A stretch of 64,000 nt of DNA from Verrucomicrobiota bacterium. Lineage in GTDB: Bacteria; Verrucomicrobiota; Verrucomicrobiia; Opitutales; Opitutaceae. Position 1 is the first letter of the stretch. Each line of letters opens with the position of its first letter. Below the pieces are notes generated by a model. The model searched no databases. It was not told the DNA's origin and saw only the letters and a list, made by a program, of their open reading frames with translations. The DNA lies in contig JACRQG010000027.1 in assembly GCA_016222805.1 (NCBI GenBank), positions 339,405 to 403,404 of the forward strand. The letters run 5' to 3'. Positions 45,104-54,389 of this stretch are shown piece after piece. A program made the translations under genes and the position numbers.

Positions 45104-47140
45104 TCAGCCCATCCAGGCCGCGACGTGATCGATGACCGACGCCTTGGTCGGCCGGAAGGCTTGTTCGAGCTCGGGTGCGAACGGCACCGGGAGGTCCAGG
45201 GCGGCCAGCCGCAGCGGCGCGGCCTTGAGGCGACCAAACCCGTTCTCGACCAGCCGGCTGACCAGTTCGGCGCCGAAACCGTGGGTGCGGCGGCCTTCGT
45301 GGAGGACAATCAGCCGGCCTGTCCGGTCGAGGGACTCCCGGATGGCTTCCAGCCGGAGGGGCGCCAGGGCGCGCAGGTCGAAAACCTCGAACGCCACCTC
45401 GTATTCGGCCGAGAAGTACTCGGCCACCTCCGTCGCGAGGTGGACCATTTCCCCGTAGGTGACGAGGGTGGCGAAGTCGCCGGCCCGCACGCGGCGGGGC
45501 TGCCAGACCTCCCGGTAGGCGGGATCCCAGGCCACGGGTGCGCGGCCGCGCCGGTAGAGGCCCTTGTGTTCGAAGAGGAGGACCGGGTTGTTGTCCTCGT
45601 AGGCGGCGAGGATGGCGTTGAAGGCATCCTGGGGCGTGCTGGGGTACAGCGCCTTGAGGCCTGGCATCGACAGGAAGTACGACTCGAGTTCCTGCGAATG
45701 GAAGGAGCCGAAGGTGAGGCCGCCGCCGCAGGGCAGGCGCAGCACGAGGGGGCACGCGGCGCCCGAGCGGAAGTGCATCGTCGCGGCGTTGAGCGTGATC
45801 TGCGTGGAGGCCTCGGTCGCGAAGTCGGCAAACTGGAACTCCTCGATCGGACGGTGGCCGTTGAGCGCGAGACCGATCGCGTAACCCGTGCAGGCGCTCT
45901 CGGCCAGCGGCGTGTTCAGCACGCGCGGGCGGCCGAAGTCCTTGAGCAGGCCATCGGTGACCTTGAAGGCGCCTCCGTACGTCGCGATGTCCTGGCCGAG
46001 CAGGAGCGATTCGGGACGTTCGGTGAGGATCTTGCGCAGGGCCAGGTTGACGGCCTGGGCAAGGTTAAGCGGGGCGGGGGAAGCCGGGGTGGGCGCCCAG
46101 GCGGGGGCGGGGGAGGCCGGGGCATACAGGTCCGACTCCATGCCCGTGGGATCCGGGCGGGGGACAGTGAGAGCGACCTTCACGCAGGCTTCGAGGAAAG
46201 CGCCTAGTTCGGCCTCCACCGCCTCGATCCGGGCCGCCCCGAATTGGGTGACGAGCGAGGCCCGCACGCGCGGAAGGGAGTCCCGGGCAAAGAAGCCGTC
46301 CGCCTCCCCGGGCTGCAGGTAGTCGCAGGTGTCGTAGGCTGCGTGCCCGCGGAGGCGCAGGGTGCGGGCTTCCAGCAGCAGCGGGCGCCCGGAGGTGCGT
46401 ACCTGCTCGATGGCGGCGGCGAGGACGCGGGCGTTCTCCAGCACGTCCTGCGTGGTGTCGAGCACGCGCCCCTCGATGCCGTAGCCGGCGGCCCGGCGCC
46501 AAAGTTCGGTCCCGGCGGCAAACTGCTCGGAGACCGGCGTCGAGTAGGCGTAGCCGTTGTTCTCGATGACAAAGAGGACCGGGATCCCGAGCAGCGAAGC
46601 GAGATTCAGGGTCTCGTGGACATCGCCGGTGCTGGAACACCCATCGCCGAAGAACGCGAAGCCGACGGCGGCGCGGCCGAGGCGGCGCTGCGAATCCGTG
46701 GTGCCGGCCACCGTCGAAAGCATTGCCCCGAGGTGGCTGATCATCGGCAGCGAGCGGTGGGCGGGATCACCGTGATGGATGTTGCCCTCGCGGGCGCGGG
46801 TGGGACTGGCGGCGTTGGCGAAGTACTGGTTGAGGTGCTCGCAGAGGTGGCCGCCCCAGATCAGGTGGCCGGCAAGGTCGCGGTGGGTGAAGGAGACCAC
46901 GTCGATCCCTTTGTCCGCGAGCAGAGCGAGCGGCACGATGAAACCTTCGTGGCCCTGCCCGCCGGTCACGGTACCCCGAATCAGGCCCTGGCGAAAGAGC
47001 TCGAGGATGCGGTTGTCGGTGGTCCGCGCGAGGTGCATCCAGGCGTAGATGCGCAGCAGGGCGTCGGCCGGATTCTGCACGAGGTCGGCGGGACGCAGGT
47101 CATGCGCCTCGAGGATCGCGGGAGGAGTCGGGAAAGCCAT
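45104..47140 (-). CDS. 2-oxoacid dehydrogenase E1 component, fused alpha and beta subunits
   Basis: 678 residues. The N-terminal half (about 1-350) is E1-alpha with the thiamine-diphosphate motif FFGDGCSSTGDVHETLNLAS followed by IENNGYAYSTP. The C-terminal half (about 370-678) is E1-beta (LLLGQDIATYGGAFKVTDGL, TPLAESACTGYAIGLALNGH, and FDLRALAPLRLEAI). Such fusions act in branched-chain 2-oxoacid dehydrogenase complexes. E2 and E3 are not in the window. The substrate (branched-chain 2-oxoacid or pyruvate) cannot be settled. The J-domain gene is divergent across 227 bp. Confidence 0.92.
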   Translation of the reverse strand: MAFPTPPAILEAHDLRPADLVQNPADALLRIYAWMHLARTTDNRILELFRQGLIRGTVTGGQGHEGFIVPLALLADKGIDVVSFTHRDLAGHLIWGGHLCEHLNQYFANAASPTRAREGNIHHGDPAHRSLPMISHLGAMLSTVAGTTDSQRRLGRAAVGFAFFGDGCSSTGDVHETLNLASLLGIPVLFVIENNGYAYSTPVSEQFAAGTELWRRAAGYGIEGRVLDTTQDVLENARVLAAAIEQVRTSGRPLLLEARTLRLRGHAAYDTCDYLQPGEADGFFARDSLPRVRASLVTQFGAARIEAVEAELGAFLEACVKVALTVPRPDPTGMESDLYAPASPAPAWAPTPASPAPLNLAQAVNLALRKILTERPESLLLGQDIATYGGAFKVTDGLLKDFGRPRVLNTPLAESACTGYAIGLALNGHRPIEEFQFADFATEASTQITLNAATMHFRSGAACPLVLRLPCGGGLTFGSFHSQELESYFLSMPGLKALYPSTPQDAFNAILAAYEDNNPVLLFEHKGLYRRGRAPVAWDPAYREVWQPRRVRAGDFATLVTYGEMVHLATEVAEYFSAEYEVAFEVFDLRALAPLRLEAIRESLDRTGRLIVLHEGRRTHGFGAELVSRLVENGFGRLKAAPLRLAALDLPVPFAPELEQAFRPTKASVIDHVAAWMG

Positions 47141-47367
47141 GAACGGTGGGGCGGACGCTGAAGCCGCGATGCGGGGCCGGCAAGGCGGGAGATCGGGCCG
47201 GCGGTCGGGGTGAAACCTCGCCGGACCCCGGCGGCGGGCCGCCGCAGGAAGAGGTGGCTCCCTCTCCCGGGGGCGGGCCTCAGGGCAATCGTACGCCGAT
47301 CGTGGAGCGGTCACCGGGAGCCAACGTTTCGCTGGATTCGCGCCCGGGGTGGTGTTGGGTTGGTCGC

Positions 47368-48192
47368 ATGCCGCTGCCGCCCCTTCACGATGATCTCTAT
47401 GCGATCCTCGGTGTCGGGCGTACCGCGTCCCCATCGGAAATAACGGCGGCGTTTCGGCGGCAGGCCAAGCTGCTGCACCCCGACAAGAACAAGGGGAGGG
47501 ATACCACCGAGGACTTCCGCCGGCTGCAACAGGCCTACGAAATCCTGGGGGATCCGGCCACGCGCTCGGAATACGACCAGCGATTCGAGTTCAAGGCGGC
47601 GCGGCCGGCGCCTGTCCGGCCGGTGGTGGTGCCGCCGGTGGAACGACGCCGTCCGGTCCGCCTCGTCCTGGCTGCCGTGGCGGTGGTGGCGGCGGGTGCC
47701 GGCGTTCTTTTCTACCTGGTCCTGACCACCTGGGTCGAGCCCTCCCGCCCCGTCGTGCACCGGCCGGCGGAGCGCGGTTTGAGCCTGTCGGAACTGGAGC
47801 GCGAGATGGAGGGGGCGATGGCCAAGTATGCCCAGGACTATGCGGGCAACCGCCCGGCCGCGCCCGACGTTGAGCTCGTGGGCCGGGATGGCCGGACCTT
47901 TCTCCTGACTGCCGTCGCCCACCAGAAGATCCGGCCGAACCACGAACGCTTGGTGCGGGAGGGGGCGGCCCTGAAACGGCGGCAAGGGGAGCTCGAGACG
48001 CGGCGCCAAGGCCTCGAGACCGAGCAGCGCGCCCTGGTGACGACGGACGCGGTGGCGGTGGTGGCGTTCAGCATGAAGGTCGACGCCTTCAATCGGGATG
48101 GCCAGGCGCTGCACCGCGAGGTGGAGGTTCACCTGAAGGAGCTGGAGGAGTTCTTCAAGGAGGTCGAACGCCTGGCGCTGCGCGCCCGGTGA
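47368..48192 (+). CDS. Membrane-anchored J-domain (DnaJ-like) protein
   Basis: 274 residues. The J-domain is at 6-72 with HPD at 37-39 (LLHPDKNKG), YAILGVGRTASPSEITAAFR and RRLQQAYEILGDPATRSEYD. A membrane helix follows at about 98-120 (RLVLAAVAVVAAGAGVLFYL). The rest is helical and probably coiled (GAALKRRQGELETRRQGLET). There is no Gly/Phe or zinc-finger region, so it is a class III J-protein that would recruit DnaK to the inner membrane. The client is unknown. Its last 38 bp overlap the convergent beta-helix gene. Confidence 0.85.
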   Translation: MPLPPLHDDLYAILGVGRTASPSEITAAFRRQAKLLHPDKNKGRDTTEDFRRLQQAYEILGDPATRSEYDQRFEFKAARPAPVRPVVVPPVERRRPVRLVLAAVAVVAAGAGVLFYLVLTTWVEPSRPVVHRPAERGLSLSELEREMEGAMAKYAQDYAGNRPAAPDVELVGRDGRTFLLTAVAHQKIRPNHERLVREGAALKRRQGELETRRQGLETEQRALVTTDAVAVVAFSMKVDAFNRDGQALHREVEVHLKELEEFFKEVERLALRAR

Positions 48193-49528
48193 TTGGGGAG
48201 GCGGGCGCGTCGAAATAACCGGCCGCCTCGCCGGGTGTCCGCACGACCGGCTCCGGATTGAAGAGCCCGGAGATGTCGTACTGGCCGTCCCCGCCGCGCG
48301 ACTTCGCGCCGTAGGCGGCCTTGGAGCGAAATGCACCCCGCTGGGCGACGCGCACGTACTCGTTGGCGAAGACGTGCACGGTGGTGAAGTTGATGCCCGC
48401 GGCGGCCTGAAGCAGGGTCCGCTTTTCGTCGTTGGTGCCCGTCCGGAGAATCATGGCGTCGCGGGCGTCGAGCAGATGCCGGCGGCCGGGCGGATCGAAG
48501 CCGCTGTGGTGGAAGAGAACCGCGGTGCGGTTGGCCGGCACGGCTTCGTCCTCGTAGATGAACCGGTTGTGGCAAAAGAGGAAGTGCGTGCCGAAGTACT
48601 CGTAGTTCGGATGGGCCGACTTCGCGGCCGGATTGTCGTCGTTGAACAGCGGAACGGCGATAAAGGCCTGATGGGTGCCGGTGAACCGACCGGTGGAACG
48701 GAAGGTGCAGCCCGCGACCACGCCAAAGTCGGTGCTGTCGCGGAAGCGGAGGTAGTCGCCGGCACAGTCCTCGAAATGGCAGTCGACGAAGCGGAGGTGC
48801 TGCGGGTCGTAGGCGTTGTAGACCATGTGGGCGTGGCCTCCGCTGCCGACGCGCTCGAAGCGGCAGCGCACAAACGTCACGTGCGAGGTCGCGGCTCCGG
48901 CCGTGCCGCTGGCTCCGTAATAGACCCCGTCGAGGTCGTGCCAGTGACAGTCTTCGATGCGCAGGTGGCGTGAGCCGCCGAAGTTGGTGGCGTAGCTGAT
49001 CGGTTTGCGCGGGGCGGTAAAACGCAGGCGGCGCACGACGACGTTGCGGCAGCCGCTGAGGAAGAGGAAACCGGGACCCTGGTTGTTCGTCCGCGAGTAG
49101 TCGGGGTCTTCGGAATGCCGCGTGAACACCACCGCGCCGGCCCGCTCTCCCTCGATGACCAGCGGATGCGAGTCGTGCCCGATCCATTGCAAACGAAGGG
49201 GAGGCTGGCGTCGCCGGGCCTCCGCGCTGACGACATAGGTGCCGCTGAGAAAGATCACCGTCACGGGACCGCGGGCGAGGCGCGCGCGGACGTCGGTCCA
49301 GAACCGTTCGTCCCGGAAGTCGGCGGCATCCGCGGCGTTTTCTCCCGTCGCTCGCCCTTGCGGGTCCGCTGCGACAAATCGGATTTCAGGCGGAGGGACG
49401 GCCGGTGGGGTCGCCGCGGCGGCACCCGCGGCGAGGCTCGCCAGCATGCCCAGGCCCAGCCGGAGCAGGGGGGCAGGCCAGGGGCGAAGGGCGAAGGAAG
49501 GCCGGGGTATTCGGGACTCGAGGGGCAC
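48155..49528 (-). CDS. Secreted right-handed beta-helix protein
   Basis: About 457 residues with a signal peptide (LLRLGLGMLASLAAGAAAA). Beta-helix rungs are seen in RNVVVRRLRFTAPRK, RHLRIEDCHWHDLDGVYYGA, THVTFVRCRFERVG-like repeats and VVAGCTFRSTGRFTG. The fold is that of polysaccharide lyases, chondroitinase B-like (PL6) or binding proteins; the repeated Asn/Asp ladder is present but catalytic residues cannot be named. GTG 49528 is chosen because it starts just before the signal; a TTG at 49645 is possible. It is divergent from the sulfatase pair (120 bp), suggesting co-regulation on a sulfated glycan. Confidence 0.72.
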   Translation of the reverse strand: MPLESRIPRPSFALRPWPAPLLRLGLGMLASLAAGAAAATPPAVPPPEIRFVAADPQGRATGENAADAADFRDERFWTDVRARLARGPVTVIFLSGTYVVSAEARRRQPPLRLQWIGHDSHPLVIEGERAGAVVFTRHSEDPDYSRTNNQGPGFLFLSGCRNVVVRRLRFTAPRKPISYATNFGGSRHLRIEDCHWHDLDGVYYGASGTAGAATSHVTFVRCRFERVGSGGHAHMVYNAYDPQHLRFVDCHFEDCAGDYLRFRDSTDFGVVAGCTFRSTGRFTGTHQAFIAVPLFNDDNPAAKSAHPNYEYFGTHFLFCHNRFIYEDEAVPANRTAVLFHHSGFDPPGRRHLLDARDAMILRTGTNDEKRTLLQAAAGINFTTVHVFANEYVRVAQRGAFRSKAAYGAKSRGGDGQYDISGLFNPEPVVRTPGEAAGYFDAPASPITGRAAPGVRPP

Positions 49529-49648
49529 GTGCAGGGCCCATCGTGCGAAATCCGGCCGCGAGGAAAACACCGATCTTGCGGCAGTCCGGGGCTTCCGCGC
49601 ACCATCGCCGCCGGTTACGTTTGTTTCCGGGCAAAGAATCCCCAACCG

Positions 49649-51394
49649 ATGCGCCTTCCTGTTCTACTCCTGTTCCTCACGGCCGCCGGCGCCTGCGCCG
49701 CCACCCGGCCCAATGTGATTCTGATCATGTCCGATGACATGGGTTACTCGGATCTTGGCTGCTACGGCGGCGAAATCCCGACTCCCCAACTCGACGCCCT
49801 GGCGAAAGGTGGCGTGCGGTTCACGCAATTCTACAATGGCGCCCGCTGCTGCCCGACCCGGGCTTCCCTCCTCACGGGACTCTATGCGCACCAGGCCGGC
49901 ATTGGTCACATGGTCGAGGACCTCGGTACGCCTGCCTACCAGGGCGAACTCAGCCGGCAAGCGGTGACGATTGCCGAGGTGCTCAAGCCGGCGGGTTATC
50001 GGACCTACATGGCCGGCAAGTGGCATGTGACGCCGGGCCGTCCGCTCGAGCGCATGAAGGAGCGGAACCAGAACTGGCCGCGCAAGCGCGGCTTTGATCG
50101 GTTCTACGGCACGATTCACGGCTCCGGCAGTTTCTGGGACCCGAGCGCACTGGTGCGGGACGACGACTTCATCTCCCCGGCCAACGATCCCGAATACCGG
50201 CCGGCCGAGTACTACTATACCGACGCGATCAGCGACCACGCCGTGCGGTACGTGCGCGAGCACGCCCGCGACCACCGCGACCGTCCGTTCTTCCTCTACG
50301 TGGCCTACACCGCCGCGCACTGGCCGATGCACGCCCGCGAGAGCGACATCGCCAGGCACCGGGGCCGCTACGATGCCGGCTACGATGCGCTGCGGGCCTC
50401 CCGCTGGGAGAAACAGAAGCGTCTTGGCGTCGTACGCGAGGAGTGGGGGCTTACGCCCACGGCGGAGGATTTCTCCCAGGTCAAGGATCGGGCGTTCGAG
50501 ACGCGGTGCATGGAGGTCTACGCCGCGATGGTCGAAGTCATGGACCAGGGCATCGGGCGCCTGGTGGCGGAGTTGAAGGCGCAGGGCCAGTTCGACAACA
50601 CCCTCATTCTCTTTCTGCAGGACAACGGCGGCTGCGCGGAAACCAACGGGCGCGTGGGCACCGGGCAGCCGCGGGCCGCCCAGCCTTCGCTGCCGCCGGT
50701 GCCGAAGGAGACGATCCAGTTCACCAACCGGCCGCCGCAGACCCGCGACGGCTGGCCGATGCGCGTGGGCTACGGGGTGATGCCGGGCCCGGCCGACACT
50801 TACATCGCCTACGGGCGCGGGTGGGCCAACGTCAGCAACACGCCGTTCCGCGAGTACAAGCACTGGGTGCACGAGGGCGGGATCTCGACCCCGCTCATCG
50901 CGCACTGGCCGGCGGGAATGAAGGCCGGGGGCGAGGCCGGGAAATTGTGCCATGAGCCTGCGCACTTGATCGACGTGATGGCGACGTGCGTGGACCTCGG
51001 CGCGGCGAAGTACCCGGCCGAGTTTAACGGGGAGAGAATCAAGCCCATGGAAGGAAAGAGCCTGAAACCGCTCTTCAACTCCCCCGGTCTCCCTCTCTCC
51101 TCGTCTCCGCGTCCCCTGTTCTGGGAGCACGAGGGCAACAAGGCGATGCGCCTCGGCCCATGGAAGATCGTCAGCAAGCACAAACAGGGCTGGGAGCTGT
51201 ATAATATCGACGCGGATCGCACCGAGCAGCGGGATCTCGCGGCGGGTCAGCCCGAACGAGTGCGGGCCATGGCCGCGCAATGGCAGACCTGGGCGGATCG
51301 CGTGGGTGTGACGCCCTGGGCCCACGACATTCCCGAGGGCTCGGGGGCGAGTCCGACGGGCAAGGGCAAGAAGAAGTCCGGCAAGTCCGAGTAA
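49649..51394 (+). CDS. Arylsulfatase, first of a tandem pair
   Basis: 581 residues with a signal peptide. Family S1 sulfatase: metal-binding NVILIMSDDMGYSDLGCYGG and the formylglycine signature C67-C-P-T-R (Cys67 would be converted). It also carries TGLYAHQAG, AGKWHVTPG and, near the end, the domain that binds the substrate tail. A Lys/Gly/Ser-rich C-terminus (KGKKKSGKSE) is present. It probably removes sulfate from a glycan. The sulfatase-maturing enzyme is not in the window. The paralog starts 16 bp after its stop, so the two form an operon. Confidence 0.95.
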   Translation: MRLPVLLLFLTAAGACAATRPNVILIMSDDMGYSDLGCYGGEIPTPQLDALAKGGVRFTQFYNGARCCPTRASLLTGLYAHQAGIGHMVEDLGTPAYQGELSRQAVTIAEVLKPAGYRTYMAGKWHVTPGRPLERMKERNQNWPRKRGFDRFYGTIHGSGSFWDPSALVRDDDFISPANDPEYRPAEYYYTDAISDHAVRYVREHARDHRDRPFFLYVAYTAAHWPMHARESDIARHRGRYDAGYDALRASRWEKQKRLGVVREEWGLTPTAEDFSQVKDRAFETRCMEVYAAMVEVMDQGIGRLVAELKAQGQFDNTLILFLQDNGGCAETNGRVGTGQPRAAQPSLPPVPKETIQFTNRPPQTRDGWPMRVGYGVMPGPADTYIAYGRGWANVSNTPFREYKHWVHEGGISTPLIAHWPAGMKAGGEAGKLCHEPAHLIDVMATCVDLGAAKYPAEFNGERIKPMEGKSLKPLFNSPGLPLSSSPRPLFWEHEGNKAMRLGPWKIVSKHKQGWELYNIDADRTEQRDLAAGQPERVRAMAAQWQTWADRVGVTPWAHDIPEGSGASPTGKGKKKSGKSE

Positions 51395-51410
51395 CCTCCC
51401 GCCTTCGCCG

Positions 51411-53132
51411 ATGCTCCGCCTGTGTCTGCTGGTTTGGCTGGCCGCGATCTCCGCGATGGCCGCCGAGCGTCCAAACATCGTCCTGATTCTGTCCGACGAC
51501 ATGGGGTATTCGGACCTCGGCTGCTACGGTGGCGAGATCGCCACGCCTCACCTCGACGCGCTGGCGCAGGGTGGCCTGCGGTTCACGCAATTCTACAACG
51601 CCACCCGGTGTTGCCCCACGCGGGCGTCGCTCCTGACCGGGCTTTACCCGCACCAGGCAGGCATGGGCTTCATGGTGCGCAAGGTGGACCATCCCGGCTA
51701 CGCCGGCGATCTGAGCCCGCAGGCGGTCACGCTGGCCGAGGTGTTGCGGTCCGCCGGATATCGCACCGCCATGGCCGGCAAGTGGCATGTCGCCCTTTCG
51801 CATCACCCGAAGGACGGGATCGGCAACTGGCCGGTGCAGCGCGGATTTGATCGCTTCTACGGTACGCTGCGCGGTTTTGGCAGCTTCTACGACCCCGACA
51901 CGCTCTGCCGCCAGAACACCTTCATCTCGCCGGAGAACGACCCGGAGTACCGGCCGGAGCGCTATTACTACACGGACGCGATCACCGACAACGCGATCCA
52001 GTTCCTGCGCGAAGGGAGCGGGCGCCGGGAGCCGTTCTTCCTCTACGTCGCCTACACCGCGGCGCACTGGCCGCTGCAGGCCTGGGAGTCCGACATCGCC
52101 CGGTACCGTGGCAAGTACGACGCCGGCTACGACGCCATCCGCCGCGCCCGGGTGCAGCGCTTGAAAGAGCTCGGCCTCCTGCACGCCGATTGGCAGCCCG
52201 CGCCCACCATCGGGCGATGGGAGGAAGTGGCCGACAAGGCGTGGGAGGCCCGGTGCATGGAGGTCTATGCCGCGATGATCGAGTGCATGGATCGCGGCAT
52301 CGGGCGGATGGTGGATCAATTGCGGCGGGACGGCCGCCTCGACAACACCCTCATCCTTTACCTCCAGGACAACGGCGCGTGCGCGGAGCGCCAGGGGCGC
52401 ACGGCGGTCGTGGATCCGAAGGGGAAAAAAGCGAAGGCGCTGCCGCCGTTGCGACCGATGGCGCCGGAGGAACTCCAGACCAAGGCCACGCCGCCGATGC
52501 AGACGCGCGACGGCCGGATCGTGCGCAGCGGGCCTGGGGTGATGCCGGGCCCGGCCAATACGTATGTGGGCTACGGCGAGGCCTGGGCCAATGTGGCCAA
52601 CACGCCCTTCCGCGAGTACAAGCATTGGGCACACGAGGGCGGCATCGCCACGCCGCTCATCGCCCATTGGCCGGCGGGGATCGGCGGTGGCAAAGGGGGC
52701 GGGAAACCGGCGGGGAGACTGGTGCATGAACCCTCGCACCTGATCGATCTCATGGCGACGTGCGTGGAACTCAGCGGGGCGACGTACCCGTCCGAGTTCG
52801 GTGGCCGGAAGATCAAGCCCATGGAAGGGAGGAGCCTGAAGCCGCTCTTTGTTTCCTCGGAGGCCACCCTCTCGCCGTCCCCGCGACTGCTGTTCTGGGA
52901 GCACGAGAGCAATCGGGCGGTGAGGGCTGGGCGCTGGAAACTGGTCGCGATGGAGGATCGGCCGTGGGAACTCTACGACATGGTCGCGGATCGCACCGAA
53001 ATGCACGACCTGGCCGCGCGGCACCCCGACAAGGTGCGGGAACTGGCAGCGGCGTGGGATGCGTGGGCGCAGCGCGCCGACGTGTTGCCGCTCGGCACCT
53101 GGAAGCCCGTTTATCGGACTCCCGGCAAGTAG
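51411..53132 (+). CDS. Arylsulfatase, second of a tandem pair
   Basis: 573 residues with a signal peptide (LRLCLLVWLAAISAMAA). It is a clear paralog of the preceding gene: the N-termini align residue for residue around SDDMGYSDLGCYGGEI and the formylglycine signature C67-C-P-T-R, and both have TRASLLTGLY and AGKWHV. Divergence is greater in the middle and C-terminal parts that form the substrate pocket, so the two may cut different sulfate esters of one polymer. The gene ends 179 bp before the convergent SorC-type regulator gene. Confidence 0.95.
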   Translation: MLRLCLLVWLAAISAMAAERPNIVLILSDDMGYSDLGCYGGEIATPHLDALAQGGLRFTQFYNATRCCPTRASLLTGLYPHQAGMGFMVRKVDHPGYAGDLSPQAVTLAEVLRSAGYRTAMAGKWHVALSHHPKDGIGNWPVQRGFDRFYGTLRGFGSFYDPDTLCRQNTFISPENDPEYRPERYYYTDAITDNAIQFLREGSGRREPFFLYVAYTAAHWPLQAWESDIARYRGKYDAGYDAIRRARVQRLKELGLLHADWQPAPTIGRWEEVADKAWEARCMEVYAAMIECMDRGIGRMVDQLRRDGRLDNTLILYLQDNGACAERQGRTAVVDPKGKKAKALPPLRPMAPEELQTKATPPMQTRDGRIVRSGPGVMPGPANTYVGYGEAWANVANTPFREYKHWAHEGGIATPLIAHWPAGIGGGKGGGKPAGRLVHEPSHLIDLMATCVELSGATYPSEFGGRKIKPMEGRSLKPLFVSSEATLSPSPRLLFWEHESNRAVRAGRWKLVAMEDRPWELYDMVADRTEMHDLAARHPDKVRELAAAWDAWAQRADVLPLGTWKPVYRTPGK

Positions 53133-53216
53133 AGGATCCTCGCTCCACTCTTGCTGCGTGGTCGTCGTCGGCCGGGTAGTACCGTGTTCGGTCGACTCAC
53201 TTCGTTGGAGATTCCG

Positions 53217-53292
53217 TGTGGGCGGGGCGACCTCGCCCCGCGTGCAGTGCGATCTGAAACCAAAGATGCGGGGCGGGGTCGCCTCGCCCACA
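53217..53292. repeat. Inverted pair of REP-like elements
   Basis: Left arm 53217-53241 (TGTGGGCGGGGCGACCTCGC then CCCGC) and right arm 53268-53292 are inverted copies with 23 of 25 matches and 26 bp between them. Each arm also contains its own GGGGCGA/TCGCCCC hairpin. It sits in a convergent spacer, so it may also stop transcription from both sides. Confidence 0.65.
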
Positions 53293-53311
53293 GGATCCAA
53301 ACCAAACGATC

Positions 53312-54289
53312 CTACGGCGGGGCAATCGCCCCCGAGACGAGCGCCTGCGCCCCGTCTTCGTCGATCAGCAGCGCTTTCAGCAGCCCGCCGCGCAGGGCCG
53401 CCGCCACCGCCGGGGCGCGGTCAGCGCCCGCCGCGACGCCGATCACCTGGGGAATGCGCCGCAGCAGATCCAGTTCGATGCTGATCGCACGGTTGCGCCA
53501 GGGAGACGGGCACTCGGCGCCGTGCGCATCGAAGAAGCGGCCGCAGATTTCCCCGACGGCACCGGCCCCGCGCAGTTGCTCCACATCCGCGGGGGTGAGC
53601 ACGCCGCGGTCGGAGTAGACGGATTGATCCAGGGGACCCACGCCCACCACGGCGGCGTCAGCGCGCCGCAAGCGCTGCCAGACGGAGCGAATCTGGCCCG
53701 AGGCGAGGAAGGTGTCGCGGGTCTTGCGGTCCGGCACGAAGGCCGGCGTGCTCAGGGTGAGGAACTCGCCTCCCCAGAGGTTGACCAGGGTCCGGCCCAG
53801 TTCGAGCGCGTCGACCGGCGAGATGTTGGAGTCGATGCTGCCCATCGCCTGCACCACGGTGAGGCGGCGGGCGTCGCTGCGCCGGAAGCGGCGGACCACT
53901 TCGGCCACGCTGCGGCCGCCGCCCAGGGCGACAATCCCCGGATTGGGGAGCAGGCTCGCGATCCACGGCGCCCCGAAATGTCCGACGGTCTGGCGGGCGG
54001 CGTCGCGATCGGCATGGCGGGCGGCCTTGATTACCGCGGCGGCCGGGAGCCGGAACTTGGCGCGCAGCTGCTGCTCGAGCGCCTCGTGGCGCGGATTGTA
54101 GCGCTCGACGGAAATGCGCACGATGCCCCGCTCGCGGGCCGCGGCGAGCAGCCGCGAGATCTTCGTCTGCGACACCCGCACGAGGTTGGCCACCTCGACC
54201 TGGCCCAGGTTGTCCCCGTAGTACAGCGAGGCGGCCATGCGCAGGATGTCATCGGGATAGTCGGCGCGCTTGGGCATGGCGGTGACCAT
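53312..54289 (-). CDS. SorC/DeoR-type sugar-binding transcriptional regulator
   Basis: 325 residues. The N-terminal HTH (VEVANLVRVSQTKISRLLAA) follows DYPDDILRMAASLYYGDNLG, and the C-terminal effector domain (PF04198, phosphosugar isomerase-like) has VALGGGRSVAEVVRRF, LTVVQAMGSID and AAVVGVGPLD. The family senses phosphorylated sugars or polyols. It is divergent from the TonB receptor of the glycerophosphodiester locus across a 100-bp AT-rich spacer. ATG 54289 or 54277 is the start. Confidence 0.92.
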   Translation of the reverse strand: MVTAMPKRADYPDDILRMAASLYYGDNLGQVEVANLVRVSQTKISRLLAAARERGIVRISVERYNPRHEALEQQLRAKFRLPAAAVIKAARHADRDAARQTVGHFGAPWIASLLPNPGIVALGGGRSVAEVVRRFRRSDARRLTVVQAMGSIDSNISPVDALELGRTLVNLWGGEFLTLSTPAFVPDRKTRDTFLASGQIRSVWQRLRRADAAVVGVGPLDQSVYSDRGVLTPADVEQLRGAGAVGEICGRFFDAHGAECPSPWRNRAISIELDLLRRIPQVIGVAAGADRAPAVAAALRGGLLKALLIDEDGAQALVSGAIAPP

Positions 54290-54307
54290 CCTGTGACAAA
54301 GGGGCGA

Positions 54308-54345
54308 ACGCGGAGCAAATAATTAGTCGCATAAATTTTTCACTC
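54308..54345. promoter_or_regulatory. AT-rich divergent operator/promoter region
   Basis: An AT-rich stretch (AAATAATTAG at 54317-54326 and CATAAATTTTT at 54330-54340) in otherwise very GC-rich DNA. It lies between the divergent regulator and receptor starts. A weak ATT...AAT dyad is present. It probably contains the promoters of both genes and the regulator's own binding site; inference only. Confidence 0.45.
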
Positions 54346-54389
54346 GCGCCAGGGCCGATCCCGGAGCAGCCCTTTGGGTGAATTTCACC

